Assembly (NCBI RefSeq): GCF_003966975.1
Contig: NZ_AP018437.1
Span: forward strand, 1,798,001-1,862,000
From: Pelolinea submarina
GTDB lineage: Bacteria; Chloroflexota; Anaerolineae; Anaerolineales; Anaerolineaceae
Direction of reading: 5' to 3'
Length of the DNA stretch: 64,000 nt
Shown: piece by piece, positions 45,309 through 55,239 of the stretch
How the letters are laid out: every line of letters begins with the position of its first letter
Numbering within the stretch: the stretch's first letter is position 1
Translations under genes and position numbers: made by a program
Notes under the pieces: model-generated
The model's database searches: none
What the model was told of the DNA's origin: nothing
The model's input: only the letters and a program-made list of their open reading frames with translations

Positions 45309-45323
45309 AATTAACTTGTCATC

Positions 45324-47387
45324 ATGAATGAACCCAGTATTCTCGATTACCTGAAATCCCTCCTGCGGGGGGATCACTTTGACATCAAAGCGTACTTCGG
45401 TATTGAGCAAGACGGAGAAAAACCTAAGGCACCTGTTTCACAGATAGAAGTGAACAGCGAACGCATCCGCTGGCAGGTGATTTTAGGCGCGATTCTGGCC
45501 GTCATTGGACAATCATTCCTGGAACCGGCTCACCGTCAAATCCTACCGGCACTGGCCTTGTATCTGGCAGCCGGCGTATTCCTGTGGCTGGGATTCCGAC
45601 GGGAAAGTTTGAATGAATTCGTTAAAGCCAATGGTTCGTTTGGGCAAGCCTTTTCCAGCGATATGCACCTGCTTTATTTCTCTATTTCCATGGGGCTGTT
45701 GGTGGCGGCTTTCCTGCTACTCAAGGACAATACGTTTACACTGCTAAACGTCAGTGTTTGGCTGGCATCCATTGTATTTTTCGTATTGTCGATATGGGAA
45801 AAGGAAGAATATCCAAAAAGGAAGACGCAAAGAATTTCCTTTATCTTCCTGTTTGCGTTGGTATTGGCAGTATCAGCCTTTTACCGGTTTTACCGCCTCA
45901 ACCAGGTACCCGGAGAGATGTTCAGCGACCACGCCGAGAAATTGCTGGACGTGATGGATGTCTTGAACGGCAAGACTTCTATTTACTTCCCCCGCAATAC
46001 CGGCCGGGAAGCTTTTCAGTTTTATATGACCGCGGCCATTATCAGACTATTTCACACCGGCATCAGTTTCCTGAGCCTGAAGCTGGGCACGACTTTCTGC
46101 GGGTTGGTTACGCTCCCGTTCATTTATTTACTGGGAAAGCAATTGACCAATAAATGGATCGGGTTGCTGGCTATGTTAATGGCCGGCATGGCATACTGGC
46201 CGAATGTGATTTCACGGGTGGCACTGCGTTACACGCTTTACCCGCTGTTCACCGCGCCGATGATGTATTTCCTCTTCCGCGGATTAAGCCGCAGAAGCCG
46301 CAACGACCTGATTATCAGCGGCCTGCTGTTGGGCTTGGGGCTGCACGGTTACAGCCCGGTGCGCGTTCTGCCCATCTATGTGGTGCTGGTGTTCGTGATT
46401 TATTGGCTGCATACCCGGCCAAAAAAGAACCGCTGGAATGACGTGTGGGTGCTGGGCTTGCTGGCATTTAGCGCTTTCATCGTATTCCTGCCGTTGTTTC
46501 GCTATTTCCTGGAGAATCCCGAGCTGGTCAGCTACCGGGCGTTATCTCGCATGACTTCGCTGGAACAACCGCTGGAAGGTTCTACCGGATTGATTTTTCT
46601 GGGAAATTTATGGAAATCCCTGGTTATGTTCTTCTATGACAACGGCCAAATATGGGTGCATTCTATCCCGCACCGGCCGGCGCTGGACATGGCCACGGCC
46701 GCTTTCTTCTTCGTTGGAATTATCTATGAGGTGAAGAAATACCTGGCGAATCACCAATGGGAAGACCTGGCGCTGCTACTTGCCATTCCAATGCTAATGC
46801 TGCCTTCCATTATGTCGCTGGCGTTTCCGAATGAGAACCCATCATTGAACCGCAGCGGCGGGGCCATCGTGCCGGTGTTCATTATCACAGCCATCGGTTT
46901 TTACCAATGCGCGAAAGGATTGTTCAACAGTACGGAACCGGCTTTGAGCCGAATAATCCTGGGAGCCTTTCTGGCACTATCCTTATTATGCAGTGGTTAT
47001 CAGAATTATGATTTGGTTTTCAACCAGTATGATAAAGAGTTCATGGATGGCGCCTGGAACACTTCAGAAATCGGGGAAGTCATCAAAGATTTCATCGCGC
47101 AGGGCAATCCCTACGAAAATGCGCATGTGGTGCCGTATCCGTATTGGGTGGACACCCGCCTGGTGGGTATCAACGCAGGCGTGCCCTGGAAGGATTATGC
47201 CCTATGGGCGGAAGATTTCGAAAGTACATTAAATACCCCCGGCAACCAGCTATTCATCCTTAAACCAGAGGATACCGACAGCCTGGAATTGCTGCAAATG
47301 CTGTATCCGGATGGAAAAGAAGAGATTTTCTATTCGAAAACAATTGGCAAGAACTTTATAATTTACTCAATAACGCAAAGCGGATAG
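45324..47387 (+). CDS. GT-C membrane glycosyltransferase (family 39-like)
   Basis: A 687-residue polytopic protein. After an ~85-residue polar N-terminus there are about 12 membrane segments. An acidic motif in the first large outer loop (GEMFSDHAEKLLDVMDVLNG) is in the place where GT39/PMT-like enzymes have their catalytic Asp/Glu, and SIYFPRNTGREAFQFYM follows. A soluble C-terminal domain (~560-687) ends the protein. GT-C enzymes use polyprenyl-phosphate sugars on the outer face of the membrane. It is followed 7 nt later by the giant fusion gene, so the genes are cotranscribed. Confidence 0.8.
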   Translation: MNEPSILDYLKSLLRGDHFDIKAYFGIEQDGEKPKAPVSQIEVNSERIRWQVILGAILAVIGQSFLEPAHRQILPALALYLAAGVFLWLGFRRESLNEFVKANGSFGQAFSSDMHLLYFSISMGLLVAAFLLLKDNTFTLLNVSVWLASIVFFVLSIWEKEEYPKRKTQRISFIFLFALVLAVSAFYRFYRLNQVPGEMFSDHAEKLLDVMDVLNGKTSIYFPRNTGREAFQFYMTAAIIRLFHTGISFLSLKLGTTFCGLVTLPFIYLLGKQLTNKWIGLLAMLMAGMAYWPNVISRVALRYTLYPLFTAPMMYFLFRGLSRRSRNDLIISGLLLGLGLHGYSPVRVLPIYVVLVFVIYWLHTRPKKNRWNDVWVLGLLAFSAFIVFLPLFRYFLENPELVSYRALSRMTSLEQPLEGSTGLIFLGNLWKSLVMFFYDNGQIWVHSIPHRPALDMATAAFFFVGIIYEVKKYLANHQWEDLALLLAIPMLMLPSIMSLAFPNENPSLNRSGGAIVPVFIITAIGFYQCAKGLFNSTEPALSRIILGAFLALSLLCSGYQNYDLVFNQYDKEFMDGAWNTSEIGEVIKDFIAQGNPYENAHVVPYPYWVDTRLVGINAGVPWKDYALWAEDFESTLNTPGNQLFILKPEDTDSLELLQMLYPDGKEEIFYSKTIGKNFIIYSITQSG

Positions 47388-47394
47388 ATAGACA

Positions 47395-50300
47395 ATGAAT
47401 ATGACCAAAGCGCAAACAAAAATGGGACAGCTGGCTGCATCGAAAGGCTTGCACCTGATCATGCTTATCGCAGTCCTGGCCCTGGGCGCCTATCTGCGTT
47501 TTACGGGGATAGAATGGGATCAGGATTTCCACTTGCACCCGGATGAACGTTTTCTGACTATGGTGGAGAATTCGCTTACCCCCGTGGATAGTCTGAGGGA
47601 ATATTTCGATACCAGCAGTTCTACGCTCAATCCGCATAACGTACGCGACGTAAACGGCAACCAGATATATCCCTTGTTTGTATATGGCGACTTGCCGATC
47701 GTGATTGTGCGTTATGCCGGCGAATGGTTCAACATGAGCGGGTATGGCAAGATTTACATCCTGGGCCGTATCCTTTCCGGTTTATTCGATTTGGGTACTG
47801 TTTTGGTGGTTTACTTCATTGGCAAACGGCTGTTCGGTAAGTTTTGGCCGAGCTGGCTGGCGGCATTGTTGTATGCCTGCTCTGCGCTGCCCATCCAGAT
47901 ATCGCATTACTTTATTGTCGATAATTTCACCACTTTCTTTGCCATGTTGGCTTTCCTTGCAGCAGTGATTGTACTGAAGAGGGAGGAGACGCTGTCTTCG
48001 CTGGTGCGGCCATCCAACCTGTGGCAGTGGTTGAAGTTGAACTGGCCCGATTTAGCGCCTTATGTCGCATTCGGTGTCATGTTGGGTTTAGCCGGCGCTT
48101 CCAAGATCAATGCGTTGGCGATTGCTCTTCTGCTGCCGTTGGCAGTTTTTCTGAAAGATTCCAAAGGATTTTTACGGTCTTCATCTTCCGCTTGGACCCG
48201 CCGCTTCCATTTTATGTTAGTCGCAGCGGTCGTTTCTTTTCTGACTTTTCGCATTTTTCAACCGTATGCCTTCCAGGGGCCCGGTTTCTTTGGTCTCGCA
48301 ATAAATAAAGAATGGATCTCTGACCTGCAGGAATTAAGCGTGCTCAGTTCCGGCATCAGCAACTACCCGCCGTCCATGCAGTGGGCGCGGCGTTCAGTTT
48401 GGTTCCCACTGAAGAACCTGACAATTTGGGGTATTGGCCTTCCCATGGCTATTTTTGCAGTCGGTGGATTGCTTTGGATGGGTTGGAAAATTGTCAAAGG
48501 AGAATGGCGCGAGTATTCGCTGATTTGGTTCTGGACGGTTTTCTATACCACTTTCCAGGCCGTACGTTGGAACCCAACCATGCGCTATTTTCTGCTGGTT
48601 TACCCGGTTTTGGCAGTTGTGGCTGCCTGGTGTTTATGGCAGGCATATATTCAATTGGATCAGAACGGATGGTTTGCTGCCCGTAGAAAACTGACGGGCG
48701 TTTTCAAAACTATCGCAGCGATTGTATTGATTGCCGGAACGGTGTGTTGGGCTTTGGCGTTCATTCAGATTTACCACAAACCCATGACGCGTATCGCGGC
48801 CAGCGAGTGGATTTACGACAACATCGAAGGCGCCATCAACTTGCAGTTGAGCGACGATACGGGTTATTTTATCCAGGCGCTGCCTTACTCGCACGCGTTC
48901 GCGCTCGAACCGGGCGGTGAAATCCGCGTGCGTTTCCAACCGCAGGAGGATAGTTCTCTTTCGGCGATCAATTTCGAACACATCATCACCACGGTTTACA
49001 CGGAAACCCTGCATCTGCTGCCGGTCTCCATTCGGGATTTAGGTACGGGAGAGGTACTGGTTGAAAGCAACCTTAGCGACAGCTTTTTACAGGATAATGA
49101 TTCGCGCGGCCGCGAATTCAACATTGTGTTGGATGAAGACGTACCGCTTTTTGCGGGGAAAACCTATGAATTAGTGGCAGCTTTGCCAGAGGAAAGTGAC
49201 ACCGGCTTGAATTTGTTTGGCTCGATTGGCTTGAATTTAACCAATGATGCGGGTGAATCCCTGCGCCAGGCGGTCTTTGAAGCTGCGCCGGCTTTGACCG
49301 ATGGCGAGCCATATGCGTTTTCTTTTACGGCCAAACGCGATAGTGAGCTTTCTGCAATCGAACTGTACCGCGTACTGGACATGGAAACGGCCGGTACTGC
49401 TATCGGCATTCAAGTGGCTGTAACCGACCAGAACAGCGGCGCTGTGTTGGCTAAAGGCATAGTATTCGGCGACTTCACCGGCGGGGAGGATTACCGCGGT
49501 AGCAACACGCTGATCCAGCTAAACCAAGCGCTTGAGTTGAAGGAAGGGCAATCTTACGGCCTGACAATTCGCGTTGAAGGGGCAGATGCCAGAGTCCTGG
49601 TGGCTGGCAGCCAACCGGCCAAGGAATCCGATTGGGATGATACCCTGCCTCTGTATATGTATGGGCTCAATCCCTTTGATAACTTTGACGGGGTTTATCA
49701 ATCCGATCTGAATTTCCAGATGTATTGGGATGATAACGAAGAAAAACGCCAACGCTTTATTTCCATTCTGGATCAAGCCGACTACATCATCATTACTTCC
49801 AACCGGCAATGGGGCAGCGTTACCCAACTGCCGGAGCAGTATCCTTTAACAACGCTTTTCTATAAGGCATTGATTGGTTGTGCTACTGAGGATGTGCAGT
49901 ATTGTTATCGGGTAGCTCAACCGGGCATGATGGCCGGTGAGTTGGGTTACGAGCTGGAAGCAGTTTACCAATCCAATCCGGAGATTTTCGGAATTGATTT
50001 CAACTCGCAGTTTGCCGAAGAAGCTTTCACCGTCTATGATCACCCCAAGGTAATGGTCTTCAAGAAGACCGCCGGCTTTGATCTGAATGCCGCAGTGGAT
50101 ACGCTTTACCGGGTGGACCTGGACAAAATCCAGTCAATGACTCCGGAAGACGCCGAGAAGTACAAGGGCGATCTGATGTTGAGCGATGAGCAGTTCGCGC
50201 GCATGCAAAGTAAAGGAACTTGGTCCGCGTTATTCGATTATGAAGCGCTCCAGAATAAATATCCTTTCCTGGGTGTACTGGTCTGGTATTTGACCATCAC

Positions 50301-52692
50301 CTTGTTGGGTTGGATTTTCTACCCCAGCGGGCGTATTATCTTCAAAGGGCTAGCTGATAAGGGTTTCCCGCTGCTAAAACTGACGGGATTGATCATATGG
50401 GCGCTGGGTGTTTGGTGGTTGGGTTCGGCGGGTGTGTCCGTCACGCGTTGGACTGTCCTGGCAGTGCTGTCCGGTTTGTTGTTACTCAATCTTTGGCTGG
50501 GTTGGCGCAACCGCGCGGAAATCCTGACGGAGATTAAACAGAACCGTAAGCTTTTCCTGACCGTCGAACTGGCCGCGTTGGCATTCTTCGCGTACTTCCT
50601 GCTAATCCGCATGGGGAACCCGGATTTATGGCATCCTTACAAGGGCGGCGAAAAGCCCATGGACTTTTCTTACTTCAACGCGGTATTGAAAAGCGATACA
50701 TTTCCGCCTTATGATCCCTGGTACGCAGGCGGTTACATTAATTACTATTATTACGGTTTTGTGCTGGCGGCTATGCCGGTTAAACTGCTCGGCATTGTGC
50801 CCTCGATTGCATATAACCTGATCCTGCCCACTTTCTTCTCATTCACTGCTATGGCAGCTTTTTGCTTTGGTTGGAACCTGTTCCCCAGCTTGGGCAAACC
50901 CGCGGGGGAGGGTGAGCCACAAAGCTTAACTTTCTGGCAGCGCGTGTTTGGCGGTCCGTTGGGGCTGGCGCTGACTTCGGCATTCTTTGTGTTGATAGTG
51001 GGCAACCTGGGAACCATCCAAATGATCTTTCAGGGCTTTCAAAAGATTGCCACGGCCGGTATTACCCTGACAACCGGCAGCGTGTTCGAACGCCTGGCCT
51101 GGTTCTTTGAAGGCATCCGCCTGTATTTCACAGGGCATAGATTTACTTACTATCCGGGCGACTGGTACTGGATCCCCAGCCGTACCATTCCGGGCGAACC
51201 CATCACGGAATTTCCCTATTTCACATTCCTGTATGGTGATCCGCACGCGCACATGTTCGCATACCCCATTACCATTCTGGTGCTATGCTGGCTGCAAGCG
51301 CTGCTTAAAAATCATCTAAGTAACCGGAAGATTGGATACGCATTTTTACAACTGGCGGCTGGCGCGTTGTTTATTGGAACGCTGAAACCGACTAATACCT
51401 GGGATTATCCCGTCTTTCTGTTTATAGCCGTCCTGGTACTGGGCTACGTACTGTTCCGCTACGCGTCTCTGCCGGATAAGTTTTTCCCATACCTGCATGA
51501 TGGCTTGCGCAGGGTAATGTGGTTTTTCCTGATTGAAGCGCTCTTTATCGGCGCTACTTACCTGTTCTATTATCCCTTCACGTATTGGTTCGGGCAGGCC
51601 TATTCCGCTGTGAATATTTGGGAGGGCGACCGTACCCCCATCAGTTCCTATCTGACCCATTGGGGCATGTTTATTTTTCTCATCTATAGTTTTGCCATCC
51701 GGGAGATGCACGAATGGCTGGCTATTACACCTGTTTCGGCGCTAAAGCCGGTTTATGAGCGGCGTAATTGGATCACCGCAGCCGTGGTTTTGATCATCGG
51801 AGCAGTCCTGGTGCTGGCGTTCAGCGGCGTGAAAGTGGTGCTGGTGATTGCGCCGGCGGTATTGCTGCTGGTTTTGTTATTCTTCCGGCCCAATTACGAC
51901 GAAAGCACCCGGTTGGTTATTCTGGTAACGCTGGCTGGGCTGGGTTTGACCTTGATGGTTGAATTGATTGCCATTCGCGGGGATATCGGGCGCATGAACA
52001 CCGTCTTTAAATTCTACCTGCAGGCTTGGACGTTCCTTTCCCTTAGCGCGGCGTTCTTCCTTTACAAACTGGTTCCGCACGTTATAAAGCAATGGCATCC
52101 CAACAACAGTATTATCTGGCAGGTAATGCTTGGCCTGCTGCTCTTTTCCACTACACTTTTCCCGGTACTGGCCAGCGCAGATAAGATCACCGATCGCATC
52201 AGCGATGCCACCCCGCTTACACTGGATGGCATGGATTACATGAAGTACTCCACCTATTTCGAGAACGACACGACCATGGACTTGTCGCAGGATTATGCCG
52301 GTATCCGCTGGATGCAGGAGAATATCCAGGGATCTCCGGTTATTTTGGAAGCGAATGTGAGTGAATACCTTTGGGGAAATCGCTATACAATTTATACAGG
52401 CCTGCCCGGCGTGATTGGCTGGAACTGGCACCAGCGCCAGCAGCGCGCGATTAACTCGAGCGACTGGGTGTACGAACGTATCAATGATGTCAATGAGTTT
52501 TACCAAACCGATAATATGGATCGCTGCGAAGAGATAATTAATCGGTATGATATCCGTTATATTGTGGTTGGCCAACTGGAACGTTCACTTTTTACCAAGG
52601 ATCAACTTGCGAAATTCGAAGAGCAGGAAGGCCGGCTTTGGAACAAAGTGTTCAGTTACCAGCAGACCGCAATTTATCAGGTGATTGAGTAG
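47395..52692 (+). CDS. giant GT39-DUF2298 fusion membrane glycosyltransferase
   Basis: A 1765-residue protein with two GT-C modules. The N-terminal GT39-like part (~1-470) has the outer-loop DE pair in HLHPDERFLTMVEN and ~10 membrane segments. A soluble middle (~475-950) contains two related beta-rich units, each opening with LSAI, at ~522 and ~652. The C-terminal part (~955-1765) is a DUF2298/'YYY' module: EKPMDFSYFNAV (~1086), NYYYYGFVLAAMPVKL (~1116), YGDPHAHMF (~1280) and RMNTVFKFYLQAW (~1532). The tail has YDIRYIVVGQLERSL. There is no frameshift or weak junction. The family is found in Chloroflexota and archaea; its sugar and acceptor are unknown. Confidence 0.88.
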   Translation: MNMTKAQTKMGQLAASKGLHLIMLIAVLALGAYLRFTGIEWDQDFHLHPDERFLTMVENSLTPVDSLREYFDTSSSTLNPHNVRDVNGNQIYPLFVYGDLPIVIVRYAGEWFNMSGYGKIYILGRILSGLFDLGTVLVVYFIGKRLFGKFWPSWLAALLYACSALPIQISHYFIVDNFTTFFAMLAFLAAVIVLKREETLSSLVRPSNLWQWLKLNWPDLAPYVAFGVMLGLAGASKINALAIALLLPLAVFLKDSKGFLRSSSSAWTRRFHFMLVAAVVSFLTFRIFQPYAFQGPGFFGLAINKEWISDLQELSVLSSGISNYPPSMQWARRSVWFPLKNLTIWGIGLPMAIFAVGGLLWMGWKIVKGEWREYSLIWFWTVFYTTFQAVRWNPTMRYFLLVYPVLAVVAAWCLWQAYIQLDQNGWFAARRKLTGVFKTIAAIVLIAGTVCWALAFIQIYHKPMTRIAASEWIYDNIEGAINLQLSDDTGYFIQALPYSHAFALEPGGEIRVRFQPQEDSSLSAINFEHIITTVYTETLHLLPVSIRDLGTGEVLVESNLSDSFLQDNDSRGREFNIVLDEDVPLFAGKTYELVAALPEESDTGLNLFGSIGLNLTNDAGESLRQAVFEAAPALTDGEPYAFSFTAKRDSELSAIELYRVLDMETAGTAIGIQVAVTDQNSGAVLAKGIVFGDFTGGEDYRGSNTLIQLNQALELKEGQSYGLTIRVEGADARVLVAGSQPAKESDWDDTLPLYMYGLNPFDNFDGVYQSDLNFQMYWDDNEEKRQRFISILDQADYIIITSNRQWGSVTQLPEQYPLTTLFYKALIGCATEDVQYCYRVAQPGMMAGELGYELEAVYQSNPEIFGIDFNSQFAEEAFTVYDHPKVMVFKKTAGFDLNAAVDTLYRVDLDKIQSMTPEDAEKYKGDLMLSDEQFARMQSKGTWSALFDYEALQNKYPFLGVLVWYLTITLLGWIFYPSGRIIFKGLADKGFPLLKLTGLIIWALGVWWLGSAGVSVTRWTVLAVLSGLLLLNLWLGWRNRAEILTEIKQNRKLFLTVELAALAFFAYFLLIRMGNPDLWHPYKGGEKPMDFSYFNAVLKSDTFPPYDPWYAGGYINYYYYGFVLAAMPVKLLGIVPSIAYNLILPTFFSFTAMAAFCFGWNLFPSLGKPAGEGEPQSLTFWQRVFGGPLGLALTSAFFVLIVGNLGTIQMIFQGFQKIATAGITLTTGSVFERLAWFFEGIRLYFTGHRFTYYPGDWYWIPSRTIPGEPITEFPYFTFLYGDPHAHMFAYPITILVLCWLQALLKNHLSNRKIGYAFLQLAAGALFIGTLKPTNTWDYPVFLFIAVLVLGYVLFRYASLPDKFFPYLHDGLRRVMWFFLIEALFIGATYLFYYPFTYWFGQAYSAVNIWEGDRTPISSYLTHWGMFIFLIYSFAIREMHEWLAITPVSALKPVYERRNWITAAVVLIIGAVLVLAFSGVKVVLVIAPAVLLLVLLFFRPNYDESTRLVILVTLAGLGLTLMVELIAIRGDIGRMNTVFKFYLQAWTFLSLSAAFFLYKLVPHVIKQWHPNNSIIWQVMLGLLLFSTTLFPVLASADKITDRISDATPLTLDGMDYMKYSTYFENDTTMDLSQDYAGIRWMQENIQGSPVILEANVSEYLWGNRYTIYTGLPGVIGWNWHQRQQRAINSSDWVYERINDVNEFYQTDNMDRCEEIINRYDIRYIVVGQLERSLFTKDQLAKFEEQEGRLWNKVFSYQQTAIYQVIE

Positions 52693-52698
52693 AAAGTT

Positions 52699-55239
52699 AT
52701 GATTGATTTCTTGTTGTGGTACGTGTTCATAGCAATTTTAGGATGGCTGGCATTTCCGTTGTGTGCCGCGATTTTCAAACACGCCTTTGACCGGGGCTTT
52801 TCGGTTGCGAAAGTGGTCGGACTGCTATTGTGGGGGTATCTGTTTTGGCTGGGAAACCTGAGCGGGCTGCTGGCGAATAACCGCGTCGGTGTGGTCTGCG
52901 CGATTTTGCTGCTGGTGGTTGCGGCATCTTTGATGGTTAAACGGTTCGGGGTAGACCATTCCCGTAATTGGTTAAAAGAAAATCGGCGCATGCTGATTTT
53001 TCAGGAAACAGTCTTTTTCATTGCTTTTCTGGTTTGGGCTGTCGTGCGGGGCACCAACCCGGAGATTGTGGGTACGGAAAAGCCCATGGAACTGGCTTTT
53101 ATTAACGGCATCTATCAATCACCAACTTTCCCACCCAATGATCCCTGGCTTTCAGGCTATGCCATTTCCTACTACTACTTCGGCTATTTGATCGTAGCCG
53201 CATTGATGCACCTGCTGGGCACAACCTCCGGAACGGCTTTCAACCTGGCTATTGCCATGACTTTCGCATTAACCGCCTCGACTTCATCCGGCTTGCTGGT
53301 CAATCTATTGATCCAAAAAGCACAAGACTTGGGGCAGGTGATTGACCGAAAAAAGCTGCGGCAAATTCTGTTGGTCTCGCTGTTGGCGCCTTTGTTTATC
53401 CTAATAGTCAGCAATGGCGAAGGATTTTTAGAGATGCTGCATTCCCGCGGTATTTTCTGGCAGGAGCAGGCGGACGGCAGGACTGCTTCCGGTTTCTGGC
53501 AGTGGCTGGACATCCAGGATTTAACCCAGGCTCCCAGCCTGCCCCTGGATTGGAAACCCAGCCGCATGGGTGGGGCGTGGTGGTGGCGCGCTTCGCGTGT
53601 GCTGCAGGATTACACCATTACTGGGCAATCCCGCGAAATCATCGATGAGTTCCCGTTCTTCTCTTATCTGTTGGCCGATCTGCATCCGCATGTGTTGGCC
53701 ATGCCCTACGTCTTGCTGGCGCTTTACGCTGCCTTTTATGTGCTGCGCTTTTCGGTTGCCAACGGAAGCAAAGAGGCTCAACTGCTAGTCTATTTCAAAA
53801 ATCCCATGTTGTGGTTTCTGGCGCTGACTACCGGCAGCCTGTTGTTCTTGAATACCTGGGATTTTCCGATTTACTTCGGACTAATCTGTTTAGCTTTTGT
53901 TGTTCCTGTCTTAAACCTGGAAGGTTGGGGCAGGGCAAGTTGGATAAAGTTTTTCAGCTTTGCCGTTACATTCGGTGTGGCATGCATATTCCTCTATTTT
54001 CCCTTCCTGGTCAGTCTATCCTCGCAGGCGGGCGGATTATTGCCCAGCCTGGTGTTCCACACACGGGCGGTACATTTTTTGGTGATGTTCTTCCCGCAAG
54101 TCATGATACTGTTGGCATGGCTGATTTCCAAAGTCCGTAAGAATTTCCCCTGGCGAAAATGGCTGAATACTTTTCTAGTGGGTTTAATCATCTGCCTGGT
54201 GCTACTTGTTTTGGCGTTGATGATTCCTACGCTGGCTCAAATTGGACCACAATTATTATCCGCTTTGGGAAACGGGAAGGCTGAGGATATTCAATTATTG
54301 CTCTCTGCCAACCAAAGCTTATTAGGCGTGTATGACGCGCAGTCCAACGGCCAACTGATTACCCTTACCATCCAGAAATTCTTCACCCAACCGGTATTGG
54401 TATTAGGGCTGCTATTGACGATTACCCTTATCTGGACGTACCTTTTCAATCAACCTGAGGAAAAACCGGCTGAAGGAGAAATAGGGCAACCGGCACAGCG
54501 TTCTTCAGAGTGTTTTGTCTTTCTGGTTATCCTGATGGGTGCGCTGCTGGCGATATTTCCGGAATTCTTCTATTTACGCGACCAATTTGGCTGGCGTATG
54601 AATACCATTTTTAAATTCTATTTTCAGGTATGGATGTTGTGGTCGCTGGCTGCGGCATATGCAGTAAGCGGGCTGATTTTCCTGAAATCTGGCCGGAGCA
54701 AGGGATTGTTGACAAGCGCTGCTGTACTGGTTATCGGTGTTGGACTGGTATATCCGGCATTTGGTATCCTGGACAAGACCAATTCCTTCCGGAATATTGA
54801 ATGGTCGCTGGATGGGAACCTGTATTATGCCCAATCCAACTCGCTGGATATGCAGGCTATTGAATACCTGGATACATTGCCATACGGAAATGTAGCGGAG
54901 GCCGTTGGCGGTAGTTACAGCAGCTATGGGCGGGTATCCAAACTGAGCGGTTATCCGGCGGTATTGGGATGGCTGGGGCATGAATTACAATGGCGCGGCG
55001 GCGGAACAGAAATGGGCAGCCGAGAAAGCGATATAAAAATATTGTACGAAACCGATGATTGGGAGACGGCCAGACAAATTCTGTCAGATTATGATATCCG
55101 TTATGTCTTCATCGGCAGCATGGAGCGCAGCCTTTATCAGGTTCGTGAAAGCAAGTTTGCCAACCACATGAAGGAAGAATTCAGCAACCAGGATGCTGTC
55201 ATATATTCCTGGGCGGAAGTGAGTTTAGATGGAGAATAA
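52699..55239 (+). CDS. DUF2298 ('YYY') membrane protein
   Basis: An 846-residue polytopic protein paralogous to the C-terminal half of the preceding giant protein. It has EKPMELAFINGI (~128), SYYYFGYLIVAALM (~156), LADLHPHVLAMPY (~325), LFLNTWDFPIY, WRMNTIFKFYFQVW (~632), and the matching tail YDIRYVFIGSMERSL. The shared motifs across the whole length imply duplication of a DUF2298 unit. It probably acts with the neighbouring GT-C proteins in transferring lipid-linked sugars. Its last 11 bases overlap the next gene. Confidence 0.88.
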   Translation: MIDFLLWYVFIAILGWLAFPLCAAIFKHAFDRGFSVAKVVGLLLWGYLFWLGNLSGLLANNRVGVVCAILLLVVAASLMVKRFGVDHSRNWLKENRRMLIFQETVFFIAFLVWAVVRGTNPEIVGTEKPMELAFINGIYQSPTFPPNDPWLSGYAISYYYFGYLIVAALMHLLGTTSGTAFNLAIAMTFALTASTSSGLLVNLLIQKAQDLGQVIDRKKLRQILLVSLLAPLFILIVSNGEGFLEMLHSRGIFWQEQADGRTASGFWQWLDIQDLTQAPSLPLDWKPSRMGGAWWWRASRVLQDYTITGQSREIIDEFPFFSYLLADLHPHVLAMPYVLLALYAAFYVLRFSVANGSKEAQLLVYFKNPMLWFLALTTGSLLFLNTWDFPIYFGLICLAFVVPVLNLEGWGRASWIKFFSFAVTFGVACIFLYFPFLVSLSSQAGGLLPSLVFHTRAVHFLVMFFPQVMILLAWLISKVRKNFPWRKWLNTFLVGLIICLVLLVLALMIPTLAQIGPQLLSALGNGKAEDIQLLLSANQSLLGVYDAQSNGQLITLTIQKFFTQPVLVLGLLLTITLIWTYLFNQPEEKPAEGEIGQPAQRSSECFVFLVILMGALLAIFPEFFYLRDQFGWRMNTIFKFYFQVWMLWSLAAAYAVSGLIFLKSGRSKGLLTSAAVLVIGVGLVYPAFGILDKTNSFRNIEWSLDGNLYYAQSNSLDMQAIEYLDTLPYGNVAEAVGGSYSSYGRVSKLSGYPAVLGWLGHELQWRGGGTEMGSRESDIKILYETDDWETARQILSDYDIRYVFIGSMERSLYQVRESKFANHMKEEFSNQDAVIYSWAEVSLDGE

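Noticed and set aside
47395..52692. Possibility that the giant protein is two genes joined by a sequencing error
   Set aside because: The frame is open through the junction, the middle domain is well formed, and no start codon with a ribosome binding site marks a second gene near residue 955.
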